From assembly GCA_018398805.1 (NCBI GenBank), contig JAGFBZ010000736.1, positions 372,001-436,000 on the forward strand: 64,000 bases of DNA, read 5' to 3'. A program made the translations under genes and the position numbers. Source of the DNA: Hirundichthys speculiger (lineage: Eukaryota; Chordata; Actinopteri; Beloniformes; Exocoetidae). A model generated the notes under the pieces. It saw only the letters and a list, made by a program, of their open reading frames with translations, did no database searches and was not told the DNA's origin. Positions 51,440-63,539 of the stretch are shown in pieces (position 1 is the stretch's first letter; the number at the start of each line of letters is the position of its first letter).

Positions 51440-53366
51440 CGGGCTGCCGGGTAGCTAAGTGGTTTGAGCAGACAGTACTCATACGGAGGCTACCGTCCTC
51501 ATACGAAGGATACGGTCCTCGTACGGAGAATACAGTCCACATACGGAGGCTATGGTCCTCATACAGAGGCTACGGTCCACATACGGAGGCTATGGACTCT
51601 ATGGTTCACATACAGAGGCTACAGTCCACATATGGAGGATACGGAGTCTACGGTCCTCATACGGGGGATACGTCCACATACGGAGGATACGGAGGATACG
51701 GAGGATACGGAGTCTACGGTCCACATACGGAGGATACGATCCACATACGGAGGATACGGAGTCTACGGTCCACATACGGAGGATACGATCCACATACGGA
51801 GGATACGGAGTCTACGGTCCACATACGGGGGCTACGGTCCTCATACGGAGGATACGGTCCTCATACGGAGGCTACGGTCCTCATACTGAGGCTACGGTCC
51901 ACATACGGAGGCTACGGTCCTCATACGAAGGATACGGTCCACATACGGAGGCTACGGTCCTCATACGGAGGATACGGTCCTCATACGGAGGATACGGTGG
52001 CTACGGTTCTCATACAGAGGATAGAGTCCTCATACGGAGGCCACGGTCCTCATACGGAGGATATGGTCCTCATACGAAGGATACGGTCCACATACAGAAG
52101 CTACGGTCCTCATACAGAGGCTACGGTCCTCATATGGAGGATATGGTCCTCATACGGACGATACGGTCCACATATGGAGGATACGGTCCACATACGGAGT
52201 CTATGGTCCTCATACGAAGGATACGGTCCTCATACGGAGGCTACAGTCCTCATACGGAGTCTATGGTCCTCATACGGAAGATACGGTCCTCATACGGAGG
52301 CTACGGTCCTCATACGGAGTCTATGGTCCTCATACGGAGTCTACGGTCCTCATACAGAGGATACGGTCCTCATACGGAGGATACAGTCATTATATGGAGG
52401 ATACGGTCCACATACGGAGTCTATGGTCCTCATACAGAGGATACGGTCCTCATACGGAGGATACAGTCATTATACGGAGGCTACGGTCCTCATACGGAGG
52501 CTACGGTCCTTATACGGAGTCTATGGTCCTCATACGGAGGATACGGTACTCATACGGTGTCTACGGTCCTCATACAGAGGATAGGGTCCTCATACGGAGG
52601 ATACAGTCATTATATGGAGGATACGGTCCTCATACGGAGGCTACGGTCCTTATACGGAGGATACAGTCATAATACGGAGGATACGGTCCACATACAGAGG
52701 ATACGGTCCTCATACAGAGTCTACGGTCCTCATACAGAGGATACGGTCCTCATACAGAGGATACAGTCATTATACGGAGGCTACGGTCCTCATACGGAGG
52801 CTACGGTCCTCATACGGAGGATACAGTCATAATACGGAGGATACGGTCCACATACAGAGGATACGGTCCTCATACAGAGTCTACGGTCCTCATACAGAGG
52901 ATACGGTCCTCATACAGAGGATACGGTCCTCATACAGAGGATACAGTCATTATACGGAGGCTACGGTCCTTATATGGAGGATACAGTCATAATACGGAGG
53001 ATACGGTCCACATACAGAGGATACGGTCCTCATACGGAGTCTACGGTCCTCATACAGAGGATACGGTCCTCATACAGAGGATACAGTCATTATACGGAGG
53101 ATACGGTCCACATACAGAGGATACGGTCCTCATACGGAGTCTACGGTCCTCATACAGAGGATACGGTCCTCATACAGAGGATACAGTCATTATACGGAGG
53201 ATACGGTCCTCATACGGAGGCTACGGTCCACATACGGTCCTGCAGCTGGTCTCAAGTTCAACTCCCGGCCTGTGACGTTTTGCTTTATGTCTTTCTCGTT
53301 CTCTCTCTGCCCTCATTTCCTGTCTCTCCCTCTGAATAAAGGCCCCTGGAGCCACAAAAAGAAAGA
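51440..53366 (+). mobile_element. tRNA-derived SINE split by a minisatellite
   Basis: A box TAGCTAAGTGG at 51452-51462. B-box-like AGTTCAACTCC at 53255-53265. SINE tail CTGAATAAAGGCCCCTGGAG with CCACAAAAAG at 53330-53360. The SINE's own CATACGGAGGCTAC-type segment, normally once between the boxes, is expanded into the array. Confidence 0.8.
51476..53240. repeat. 20-bp minisatellite, about 88 copies
   Basis: Unit: CATACGGAGGATACGGTCCT, with CTAC/ATAC, CAGAGG/CGGAGG and TCAT/TCCT variants, and occasional 9-base insertions (GGAGGATAC). Later parts show a higher-order block of about 100-140 bases ending in ATACAGTCATTATACGGAGG. Long + frames reading S-Y-G-G-Y-G type repeats are by-products. Confidence 0.95.
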
Positions 53367-54245
53367 AAAATAGAGTTCCAAGTGTCCTTCAGAATCTACA
53401 GTTTTAAATCGAATATGAGCAGGTTTGTTCTGACCAGATCAGCATCTTAACGTCAGAAACGGCATCAAGTCCAGGAACTGGCGGGAAATCTGACAAACTG
53501 AAGTTTTTTTATAATTTAAAATTTGCATTTTAAAAAATAAATATAACAATCATCATAATTAGTGGTGATACATTAATCTGCTAAAAAGAACACAGATTTA
53601 TGAATCCAAAGTTCGAATTCAAGTTAGTTCAAGCGTGCAAAATAAACCTGGCTTGTAATATAAATTTAAATGGGGCTAACTGAGGTAGCACGACAAAGTA
53701 TTAGAGCCGTTTGATGAAAATAAAAACTGCACATCAGGGACAGCAGAATGAAAATAAAAATATTGAGGCTGACTTATCGTTTGGAGGCCCCCTGGTGGCT
53801 CCTGGTGGTTCTGTCGCAACACGATCCACCAACCAACCACAACTCTGACCACTGACGGGTGACATGACTAATCACCTCTCATCTTGTTACAGTGCAGTGT
53901 TCAGCAGAGAAAACTTGCATCTACCTGAACGTTTTCCAGACCAGTTTCATCCTCAACATCAGGGCCGTGCACGGACATTTTTGGGTTGGTTCTCAAGCCA
54001 AGAGAGAAGGGCGCATAATAATCGGTTTTATGACAAAAACTTGCTTTTAACAACAAGAGGTTGGAAAACTGTGAAACAGGCAGAGTTACAGAAAAAATCA
54101 GAGAAAACTGCAATTATACACAATTCACCATTTAAAAACATAAAGTTGTAATTTTATGCCAAAAAGTTGTCAAATTAACTTAAAGTCGCGATTTTACAAA
54201 ATTTACGATTTTACAGCAAAATGTGCAACAATTTTACAATAAAAC
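53367..54245. other. Intergenic AT-rich sequence without supported genes
   Basis: Open frames of 60-95 codons only, with no motif. Confidence 0.5.
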
Positions 54246-55365
54246 TAGGGCTGGGTAATGGTTAAAATTTTTAATTGCGATTAATCGCATTATTTCCCTG
54301 ATTAATCATGATTAATCGCATTGTATACGCAAAATCAAATAATGAATTCAAAAGTAGTGTAAAATGCACTTTTATTTAAATGTTCTGCTGCCATATGAAC
54401 TAAAGTGTCATAACATTTGTTGTTGAAACACTTTTAACATTAGCACTTGTCAGTAAAACATATTTAGTGTAAATCTCATTTTAAAAAATGTAAAATAAAA
54501 TAAAGCTTATTGCCACTGCCAGGACATTAATGTCATCCTGTTTTTATAAAAGATTAAAAAAAAGTCTACAAACAAAATCCAACAAAATGATTGTGTCTCA
54601 GCACAATCAGAACATTAAAACAGGTAATTTCTGAGGTAACAGCAGAAACTTTTAATGGGGAGTTCAACCTGTCAGTCGTTACAAATAACCTTGTTTCTGT
54701 TGAATCCTCCGGTCTGGGAGAACTTTAAAATGAAAATGTCCATGTTAAAGTTCAATAACTTTACTAATCCGTGTATCTTTCATTATTTCCATTTTCAATT
54801 GTCAATCAAAAATTAAAAACATTAAAAAGTGACATTTTATTAGGTTTTTTGTTTTTTATCTAACACAAAAAAAAGGAAAAAATGCCTGTTTTTTAATGTT
54901 TCAATTTTAGACTTGGATCAAAATTATGAAATGAAAAAACGGGCCACAGAACTTAATTTGTTTTATAATGGAGGACTGGACTTTCTGTTGTCATTACAGA
55001 TCTGTGCCACTAGATGGAGCCGCACTGCAGTAACCAGCTAGAGAACAGCAGGACAGTGAACACATGGAGCAGATCTGATGGAACATGGAGAAATGACTCC
55101 AAAGTTTTGAACAAAGGGGTTTAACAGTTTTGTTGCCGGCCAGAATTTTTTTTCTGACGGAAATGTTAATGTTGCTACCTGAGTTGCTACCCTAACTGTA
55201 AAGTACACATATTTTTACCATTCTCCATGTCTGTTTTATATTCTTCAAATGTTTACCTGCCAATTTTTTTCGGTTCAACAGACTTTTCAAAACAAAAGCA
55301 TGTGAGCAACATGCGTTAACGCACGATAAAATTAATGCCCGTGTTAATAAATTAATGCGTCAATT

Positions 55366-55442
55366 CACCCATCCATCCATCCATTTTCTATACCCGTTTC
55401 ATCCTTGAAGGGTCACGGGGATCTGCTGGAGCCTATCCCAGC
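55366..55442. mobile_element. Fish repeat fragment (CCATCCATTTTCTATACCCG type)
   Basis: CCATCCATCCATTTTCTATA to GAGCCTATCCCAGCTGTCTT is a widespread fish repeat end, here inside hAT family B copy 2. Confidence 0.6.
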
Positions 55443-56915
55443 TGTCTTGCGTCAATTCAATTCAGTTTTATTTATATAGCGTCTGTTACAATGACAATTG
55501 TCTCTAGGTGCTTAACAGAGACCCAGAGCATGACCCCCGAGCAAATATCATTACTTAAGATTATAATATTAAATCCAATCAATGATAATGGCAGGTAAAA
55601 AACTCCCAGGAAGGGAGAAAAAAAACCTTTATGCCAAACAGAGGCAAGGAAAAACTCCACTTTAAGAGGAAGAAACCTTGAGCAGGACCTGGCTCATATG
55701 GGGGGACCTTCCTGCCGAAGGCCAGCTGGATAAAGAAAGAAAAGAGGGGAGACAGGACAGAGAGAGGAGAGCACACAGAGAGGATGGAGGACAGAGAGAG
55801 GAGAGCACACAAATGACTAAATACAATGGCCAGATAAACATAAATATAAACAGATGGAGGTAGCAGCACTGGGATGAGATGGCCAGAGGACCAGGTCGCC
55901 GATCACCACGCCAGTCGGCACCCAGACACAAGTGGAGGAGAACCCCGGGATGGACAGAGGATGGAACTGCAAGTCAGCATGAAACCCAGGAAACTCTGGC
56001 CTGCAAATACACAGAGACAAAAGGGGGCAGAAACAGCACAACAAACCACAGGAAAGCAAAGAAAATGGAGTACAGTTTCAGTAACAGGGTGCTCCCAAAT
56101 AACTATAAATGAGCTGGAGGAGGAGGAAGGGAAGAAGAAAGGGAAGAAAAAGGAGAAAAGCAGTGGAGACACCACTCAACAGATCATGTTGGTGTCCCCC
56201 TGCAGCGTAGGCCTATAGCAGCATAGCTATGACGAACCTGTGATTAAGACGAGCTTACTCTAGTCTGAGCTACTACTACAACTATAGAGAGAGGAGAATG
56301 AGGACTAAGCTGTCCTCTCTGATGGACAGTGTCTCCCATCCGCTGAAGGACACCCTTACAGCACTAGAGAGCTCCTTCAGCGATAGACTCCTTCACCCCA
56401 GGTGTGTGAAGGAGAGATATCGCAGGTCCTTCCTCCCTGCTGCTGTAAGACTGTACAATCAGCACCGCTGTCAGCAACCCCCCTCCTAATGGACAATGTG
56501 ACTCATCTCATCTCTATTGTGTGCAATATACATATACATATTCATTAACGTGCAATAACTTATCTCAGGTGTAGTAATCACTACCAACATATCCTTGTAA
56601 ATAAAGTCAGAGTTATTATTTATTATTTATTATATATTCTCTATTGTAGTGATTGTTTGTTTGTTTTTATTATTGTTTTATCCTATTTTATTGTTGTCCT
56701 TTTTCTCTTTTTTATTGCTATTCTTGCTGCTGTAACAATGTAAATTTCCCCATTGTGGGACAAATAAAGGATTATCTTATCTTATCTTATCTTATCTTAT
56801 CTTATCTTATCTTATCTTATCTTATCTTATCTTATCTTATCTTATCTTATAGCTATAACTATTGGCCCCTACACACTATAGTTTAGACTAACTGTAGGCT
56901 TTACTGAACAGAAAT
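55443..56915 (-). mobile_element. Fish interspersed repeat (minus strand), itself interrupted by a LINE tail
   Basis: Begins CAATTCAATTCAGTTTTATT and TATATAGCG, the reverse of a non-LTR tail. It continues through TTTATGCCAAACAGAGGCAA, CAGGACCTGGCTCATATGGG and CCCCCTGCAGCGTAGGCCTA, all typical of one fish repeat. Its last part resumes at about 56850 (TAGCTATAACTATTGGCCCC). GA-rich frames at 55678-56218 are not genes. Confidence 0.6.
56282..56850 (+). mobile_element. LINE 3' end with CTTAT-repeat tail
   Basis: At 56298-56489 a frame reads SHPLKDTLTALESSFSDRLL then HPRCVKERYRRSFLPAAVRL YN, a common C-terminus of fish non-LTR ORFs. The terminus TTTCCCCATTGTGGGACAAA and TAAAGG is followed by about 14 copies of TTATC. 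Inserted in the surrounding minus-strand repeat. Confidence 0.75.
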
Positions 56916-57011
56916 GTTTTCACATGAAATAATAACGCGTTAACTGCCAGCCCTAAATAAAACATGTTCACATGAAATCCACGCCTTAACTCTGTGTGGC
57001 TACACTCCCGT

Positions 57012-57027
57012 CCAGCAGGGGGCAGTG
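57012..57027. promoter_or_regulatory. CTCF-like motif
   Basis: CCAGCAGGGGGCAGTG resembles the vertebrate CTCF core. It lies between rab11fip4 and the next gene, 155 bases before the candidate start codon. Motif resemblance only; the sequence also occurs in some repeats. Confidence 0.35.
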
Positions 57028-57181
57028 ATGGCCTGAATGCTTCGCTGCGTCTGCCGCCAAAAATGCTAATTTTCCAGAAGAACTATTTTGCTTCTCGGAA
57101 GGAGATTCGACAAAGAGGCCGTCCTGCTGTCCTGTTTGTCTGCAGCTGAAAACTCCACTGATCTACTGATCTTCTCCAACC

Positions 57182-57316
57182 ATGTACGCCAGGACCAACG
57201 CAGGGAGCACGCATGGAGACTTCCAGGACAGGAACGGAGTGAACTACGTCTCGTCGACAGAGTCCTTCGGCCACTGCTCCCAGTTGTTCTGGAAGAAGGA
57301 TCCCAGCGACTCCGGA
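57182..57316 (+). CDS. Probable first coding exon of an unidentified downstream gene
   Basis: The ATG at 57182 lies in CpG-rich sequence that continues to about 58240. 45 codons (MYARTNAGSTHGDFQDRNGV, then NYVSSTESFGHCSQLFWKKD and PSDSG) end at GGA|GTAAGA, a good donor. No second exon was found in the remaining 6.7 kb, so the gene would extend past the window. I do not recognise the protein. Hydrophilic, no signal peptide. It could also be non-coding 5' sequence. Confidence 0.45.
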
Positions 57317-58900
57317 GTAAGAGAGCAGCTAACAGCGTCGTCCGCTGGTCGCTCAGCCGACACATACGAGCTAAGAACTGATCATTGGAGGCTGTTTTCT
57401 ATATCAAACACCCAGCGAAGCTTCCTTTGCTTAAACATGGGCGTCACCCGGGTGTCTGTAGTGCAGTTTGGTTGTTGTAGGAGGTAATTCAGCGCCCCAG
57501 AAGCGTCCCAGTTGTCCGGCTAACTGTCATGCTGAGCGGCTCCGGGCCTAGTCAGTCCCCGAGCTGTCTTCTATTTTCTGTCTTACTTTTCTTCCACATT
57601 ATTCCCACGTTTGGGCTTTTTCCTACACGTTTTGATTTGAGAAAAAAGGCAGACACGTGTGCCAAAGCACCGCCCCATTGTTGCTTTGTGTGGGGAAACG
57701 GGCAACTTTGTAGAAAACAACGTTAACGCACCCGAGCATCCCCAGGCTCTGGCTGGTTCCATTTTCGGACAGGCTAGTCCCTAGCGCCGCTCGGCTAATG
57801 TCAGAAACCCGACCCAAACACGGCGGCTCGGGGGGGCTTCTGTCGCTGCTCCGGTGTAGAGTTTCTATTAAACGCTGCCTCGAGAGGCCGTGTGTCAGGT
57901 CCAGGGGTTGTATTCGAGCAGTGGGGGCTGTAAAGTGGGCGTGCGGCCTGTCATGGTGCTAGCCGGCGGCAGCAGAGTAAACACGGCCGGGCTGGCCGAC
58001 GGAAGACGCCCCGCGGAGCTCCCTGAAAGACGCCTTTGTGGTCCCAGACTGCGGCGAGACCGGGGCCAGCCGAGACCGGGGCCGGCCTTCCGCACAGCAG
58101 ACCGTCCCTCCAGACCTCTCCACATACTGGAACAAAGCTTGAACCCCTTCCTCCTCATCACCAGGCCCGCTGGTTCTGCCTCCTGTCCGGAGCTGCTGCT
58201 CCAGAATAACTGGAGTTTATCTTCTCAACTTCAGGGCTGTTGGTAGAGTCTGGGTCTCAGCAGGAAGCTGGAACATCTGGGGTTACTGCAGAAGTGTCAC
58301 AATCCAGATGTGTGTTGCCGTCAGAGTAAATTCATCTGGAGCACAGTAGAAAACTTAGGTTTTTATCTCCACCTAAAAAAAGAGTAAAAACCAGCTTTGA
58401 CCCACAGAACAGCAGCTCAATTCATCTAGGAATCGATAAAGTGATATCTGATGAGTGACTGTGGAAGAGTAGAAGTTATAAAAGTGAACCTGAGCGGTTT
58501 TATGGATGTTATAACACAGGGATGTCCAGGAGGAGCCACCGCATGTGCCCTAAGACCTTCCTCAGGTACCAGATAAGAAAAGTAATGATATTTTACTGAT
58601 GGGCCATAATCCAGCCGTTTTTGACTTGTTTAGAAAATTCACCCAGACCTCTGTGTTTACCATCAAGACCCAACAACAGCGTTCAGTTTATCTTTTTCTG
58701 TCGGCTCGTCCAGTTTTGTTCTGACGGGGATGAGACGTGCGTGTTTGTAATCGGTCTCTGCCTCCATGTGACGCCTTGTTGGTGTGGTTTGATTGAAGTG
58801 GTGAAATTAGCCACGTGTTCATGTAACTGCTCCAGGTTTGAATTGTGTTCAGCAAACTGTTGAGTTAAGAGAGTCTGAGTTTGATGTTTCAGATGGAGGT
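57317..58900. other. CpG-rich region and likely first intron of the downstream gene
   Basis: GC- and CpG-rich to about 58240, then AT-richer. Open frames here (57529-58246) lack motifs. No further exon can be supported. Confidence 0.45.
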
Positions 58901-58914
58901 TCAGGTTCTGTCAG

Positions 58915-59025
58915 CTGAGTGTGTTGACTCCTGAGGTCCAAGACTAATTCTGATACCTGGGTTTTGGGTGTCAGCCGATACCGAGGACTGATCCTGAACC
59001 AGTGTTATTTTAAATGGATAATAAA
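58915..59025. mobile_element. hAT-like end fragment (GATACC...CCGATACC type)
   Basis: AATTCTGATACCTGGGTTTT and CAGCCGATACCGAGGACTGA resemble the sequence at 62640-62747 and 63783-63890, which begins with a GATGCACC-type hAT end. hAT family C copy 59026-60117 sits at its edge. Confidence 0.45.
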
Positions 59026-60117
59026 TAGGGCTGGGCAATTTTATCGATTCGGCGATATATATCGATATTTTATTTCCCAGAGAGTATCGATATTTCAGCC
59101 GCGGGTATCGATATTCTAAGCTCCCTTCAAAACCCCCGTGTCTCGCACGGGTGCTCTTCCTGCAAAGTGCCATTTAGTCCTCCAGCCGCTAGTGTCACTG
59201 TAGAGCATTTCTAACAGGGTATCCAGAAGCAGCTTCTTTCTCTTCCAGCTACAGCTGAGCCAGTCAGGAGGATGGCGGCGAGTATAAACGCAGCGCCTGC
59301 GTGCTTAAAAGCTGATGTGTGGGAGCAGTTCGGGTTTAAAAAGAAAAAGGAAAGCGAAGATTTAGACAAAAGTATGGCGGTTTTCAAGCTGTGTCACTCA
59401 AACGTAAAGTACTCTGGAAATACCACCAACCCGCGAGGCGAGCCCACCTGAAACGTCACCACCCGGACAGGCTAATGCTAACTGAGAGCGAGCCAAACTT
59501 TATTTGTCAGGATTTGAGACCGTATTCAGTGGTGGAAAACGCCGGCTTTAAGGGCTGTGTTTACTCTCGCGGCAACGTGTCGCAGTTATCTTGTCCCCGG
59601 TATGCCGCAGTTATTTTTGATATATGTTAATGTTGAAGCGCGTCTGCGCTGTCATTCAACGCCACAACGGAGAGGGACAATCACGAACTAGCTAAACTTA
59701 CTAAACTTATCTCTTGCGTTTTTCCACTTCCTCACCGTCTCGGCCGTATCCAGACCCACATTCATCGCTATCTCCCTCCATGAATTACTAGAATATGTGC
59801 TGTTTTGTGGTGTGGAGAACGAGAATCGTACAGATGTGGGTACTTCCTCATTTCTTTAATGACGCAGATGTAGAATTGACCAATCAGAGGCCTCCTTTCT
59901 CTCCTCTCTGCGACGTTGTTTGCAGTCACCTACCTTTCAGTTCAGTTAATTCAAACAAATTGGAACACTCACAAGATGTCACCAAAATCACTTTGTCCCG
60001 TTAAAATCTTTCAGAAAATGATGTAAATGTATTGTTAGAAAAATATCGATATGATATCGTATCGTGAGCCAGATGTATCGTATCGTATCGCGAGATTAGT
60101 GTATCGCTACAGCCCTA
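59026..60117 (+). mobile_element. hAT family C element with BED-finger transposase remnant
   Basis: Starts TAGGGCTGGGCAATTTTATC and ends GTATCGCTACAGCCCTA. The flanks ATAATAAA and ATAAAAGA match at 6 of 8 positions. The ATG at 59272 opens MAASINAAPACLKADVWEQF and GFKKKKES...FKLCHSNVKYSGNTTN, then a one-base frameshift leads to RAHLKRHHPD. Together these are the Trp/Phe, Cys-x2-Cys-like and His parts of a BED zinc finger (the second Cys reads as His). The catalytic domain is absent. Confidence 0.85.
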
Positions 60118-61379
60118 ATAAAAGAATGAAACTATGTCTTTTAAACAGAAAGGCATTTATATTTTGACATTTGAACAGTTTGGGGGTCCAGGTGTCCATC
60201 TGCACTTCTTATAGCTGATGTGAAACATGATCAGTGTTTGAGGAGAGCGGTTTCAGAGATGGTACTTCCATTAATAAGAGGTCCATTGGGTTTAAAAGAG
60301 ATAAAGGCTCACTCCTGCTTTGTCATGTCACAGCAGGATAAAGTCATCCTGCCCTCATATTTTTGAGGAAACGTCTGGGACGTCCGTGCATGTCAGTTTC
60401 TAAAGAGTTTCTAAGTTTCTAAGAGCCAGAGATTTATGAGTGTTTCATGGTCTGAGTGAAAGTAGGAACTTACTCCGTTGTTGCTGTGATCCTGTGCAGG
60501 ACCAAATGGGCCTGGATGATGGATGGTCCATTCTGTTGTCAAGATGACATAAATATTGACAGGTTTTGTAACAGGACCCAAACACAGATCTCTCAGGGCC
60601 CATCGGTTTGGTTGAAGTGAAGCAAAGCCGCTGCTGTTTTAGACATGGTTACGTTACCTTTGGCTCCAGTTCTGCTGCTGATCGTTCTGGGTTTCTGGCT
60701 TTCTTCTGGGAGTTTCTCTCAGTCCTGAGAAGCTGCCTCCAGAGTTTGCCGCTGCGCTGATCCCATCTTCCCCTTTGACTTCACCGTGGCAGCTTTCCTT
60801 CGTTGAGTTGGAGCTTTTATCGCAACCAATTAAATGTTGAATTCATGCGCATCTTTCTGCACACGAGAGAGAACCCTGCAGCGATGAAGGAAAGATGGTC
60901 GCTGTGGGAGGAATTACAGAGCAAGTGGTGCTTAATTACAATATTTAAGGACTTTTATGACATGAGTGACAGATGTTTCATACCTGAGGTTGACTGTTTT
61001 CCTTCACAAACAAAGTTTAAAGGAGCTGAAGTGTAAAAATGCACCAAAGGGTCCCAGGTAGGGGTGTAATGATTTAATGATGAACCATCCCAGAGCATCA
61101 ATGCTGAGCGAACATATCGATCTGACATCAGTACATGTAACTGACGTAGGTGCGTGTTGTCAGGTGGCCGTTTGTGGTTTGTTTCTAGTCAAGGAACAGG
61201 GAGTTTATCATTTGTTTAATTTAGCCAAGAAATTAAATGATGCTTTAGTTGCTCTAATTTAATCATTGTTCAGTCAGCATGATGTCGTCTCACTGTGGTC
61301 ACCAGCTCCTGAATCAAATCAGCATCATATAGTGGCAGTTTTTAATATCAGTAAACATCGAGTTGTCGTCCAGTCTATC
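60118..61379. other. 1.26 kb without supported features
   Basis: Short open frames only (60803-61036, 61077-61262), no motif. Confidence 0.5.
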
Positions 61380-61387
61380 GTTGTAAT

Positions 61388-62463
61388 TAGGGATGTTCCT
61401 GGCGACTAATTTCCCTGTCGACTAAACGAAAATTTTAATTAAGACTAGTCAACTAGTCTAAAAAAAAAGGAAAACACTCAGAAAACAGTGAAATTTAGCA
61501 CAATTTATTGAAACACCGAAACAGAATTTGAAACATTGTCCCAAAAAATATTGTAATAAGAGTTCTTTAAGCCTTTAATCACAATGTTCAACAACCATGT
61601 CGGATTTTAAATGCCGCTGAAGTACGAGACACTTTGCACCGTGCAGTATGAATGAATGTGAACATGAAGGCAACTCAGTCAAACGTTAACCACCAAAATA
61701 AATAAATTGCCTCTGACACATTGAATCTTGCAGATTATCCGACAAAAATTATAGCTTTAATTCACTTTCAAGTTAATAAAACATCTAAATCATAATTAAA
61801 TTTCAACCGAAACGAGCAGCATTTTGCGCCGTGCAGTATGAATATAAACCCTGCACATCCGGAAAAAAACTCACTTAAAGTTAACGAATAATGTAACATC
61901 TAAAAAAGATAAATTGCTGCTGAATTATTAAGCTCTATGCGCAGTTCAATATGAGCGTAAAATTAAACAAACATCTAAAATCTCTCAGACCGGACGGGAG
62001 AACACGTCTTCGGATAAACAATGTCAAATCGGCCTGAGTGTGGCTAGCGCCGCTAGCATCAGCACCGCTAGCATCAGCAGCCGTCGTCTCGTGCAGATTA
62101 ACATCCAAATGCTTGAGTCGAATGTGGTTGTGCATTGCTCCAGTCGAGTGATTGTATGCCAGTTGTTTCTGAAACAGTCTACATACTACCTTGTTTTCAT
62201 TTTCTAGATTAAAGTACCGCCAAACCACGCTGGTTTCCCACAGTGCCGTTTTAAAACTCCAGTCTACTCGAGCATTGCTGTGGAGAGGGGGGCTGCTGTC
62301 TGACGGCTCTGTAGCTACGACTAGTGGCGGGCGGCTGTATGACAGTTAAGCGGCCTTGTACATGAATAAAACACAAATTGGTTTAAACGACTAATATTTC
62401 TGGTGCCGACTAGAAAGTGGGCGGACGTTTAATCGGTTAGACGACTAATCGCGCGCATCCCTA
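61388..62463 (-). mobile_element. hAT family D element with exact target duplication
   Basis: Ends TAGGGATGTTCCTGGCGACT and CTAATCGCGCGCATCCCTA are inverted at their tips. GTTGTAAT flanks both sides (61380-61387 and 62464-62471). On the minus strand, 61935-62228 encodes VWRYFNLENENKVVCRLFQK and QLAYNHSTGAMHNHIRLKH, a BED finger whose second Cys is replaced by Phe. Another copy begins at 63933. Confidence 0.92.
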
Positions 62464-62639
62464 GTTGTAATATCGTATCACGATGAAACTTGCCATTTGA
62501 CCCCAACCACAGGCTGGGCATCGAACCCGGGCCGCCTGCACCAGCCCAGAGTCTCTGTAGCTGTGGAATAACGTTCTCAGCAAAGTGCTAATTAATGTTA
62601 ATAGAGTGGGCGGGTCCCTGCAGACAAACTGGGGTCCGT

Positions 62640-62747
62640 TTGAAGCAGCGATGCACCAGTCCTGCTTTTCCAGTCCCACTTCTGATACTGATACTTGGGC
62701 TTTGTACTTCAGATGATATCCACGACTAATGGTAATACAGTCAAGGC
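62640..62747. mobile_element. hAT-like end fragment interrupted by the next element
   Basis: GCAGCGATGCACCAGTCCTG through TCTGATACTGATACTTGGGC belongs to the family seen at 58915 and 63783. It is cut by the insertion at 62748. Confidence 0.45.
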
Positions 62748-63389
62748 TAGTGCTGGGCAATATGACAATATATATCATGGGAACGATAGAAAAGTGTGTA
62801 TCGTGCCATTTCTCTTCTATCGTTTCTATTGTTTCTAACCTAATTTTATCAATTATTACAGCAAATATGTAATTAAATATCCTGCAACGATAAATTTGAT
62901 AGAATCATATCTACCTCTACAAAGTAGCCTTTTATGTTTGTACTTTTATTCATGGTTAATGCCTTAAACAGAGTTCTCTTCAACCCTGATGTTTACTTTA
63001 GACACTTTATATTGGTTTGCAAACTTTGCACTACAAGGTTACAGATTTCAGAAAGTTGAAAAATAATTTGTGTTTATTTTTTATAGCTGAACTTCAGTGC
63101 AAAAATGTGTTTTTCCTCTCAGAAACTGTTGTGCACTTTAAAAAAAATGTGAAAGCTACTGTACCTCTGTACCTACCTGTTTTTGCTGAACTAAAATGTA
63201 TGTTTGTGACAGTTCAGCTAAATGTCCTTTCAAAATAAAGTTGAAAAGTAAGCAATGACATTTTTGTCAAACTTTTCAGAGAATAACTGAAAACATACTT
63301 TATTATGGTATATTGTGATATATATCGTTATCGTGATATAAAATAGTCCATATCGTGATATATTATTTTTTCCATATTGCCCAGCACTA
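62748..63389. mobile_element. hAT MITE (family E) with exact target duplication
   Basis: Ends TAGTGCTGGGCAATATGACA and CCATATTGCCCAGCACTA are inverted. GTCAAGGC flanks both sides (62740-62747 and 63390-63397). Subterminal ATATATCGTTATCGTGATAT words are shared with related fish hAT MITEs. No transposase; 642 bp. Confidence 0.92.
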
Positions 63390-63539
63390 GTCAAGGCTTG
63401 GAAATAATCGAGGCTACCGCGGTACGTGATTTGTAAGGAGCCAGAACTCCTCCGGGGCTTCCCCCAGTCGCTCCAGTAGAAACAGACTGGACCACCACTG
63501 GTCTCAGTCCGTGTTGATCTGGTGTTTGCATGAACATGA

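Larger units (their letters stand above)
54246..56955 (+). mobile_element. hAT family B, copy 2, with exact target duplication and nested insert
   Basis: Starts TAGGGCTGGGTAATGG and ends GCGTTAACTGCCAGCCCTA. AATAAAAC flanks both sides (54238-54245 and 56956-56963). The body from 54246 to about 55365 aligns with 42029-43150, including CTGTGCCACTAGATGGAGCC. The last 40 bases resume at about 56915 after about 1.55 kb of inserted repeats. Confidence 0.9.

Noticed and set aside
51464..53339. Gly/Tyr-rich ORFs of up to 426 codons
   Set aside because: By-products of the 20-bp minisatellite within a SINE.
55678..56218. Glu/Lys/Arg-rich ORFs as genes
   Set aside because: They lie within a known type of fish interspersed repeat inside a hAT element.
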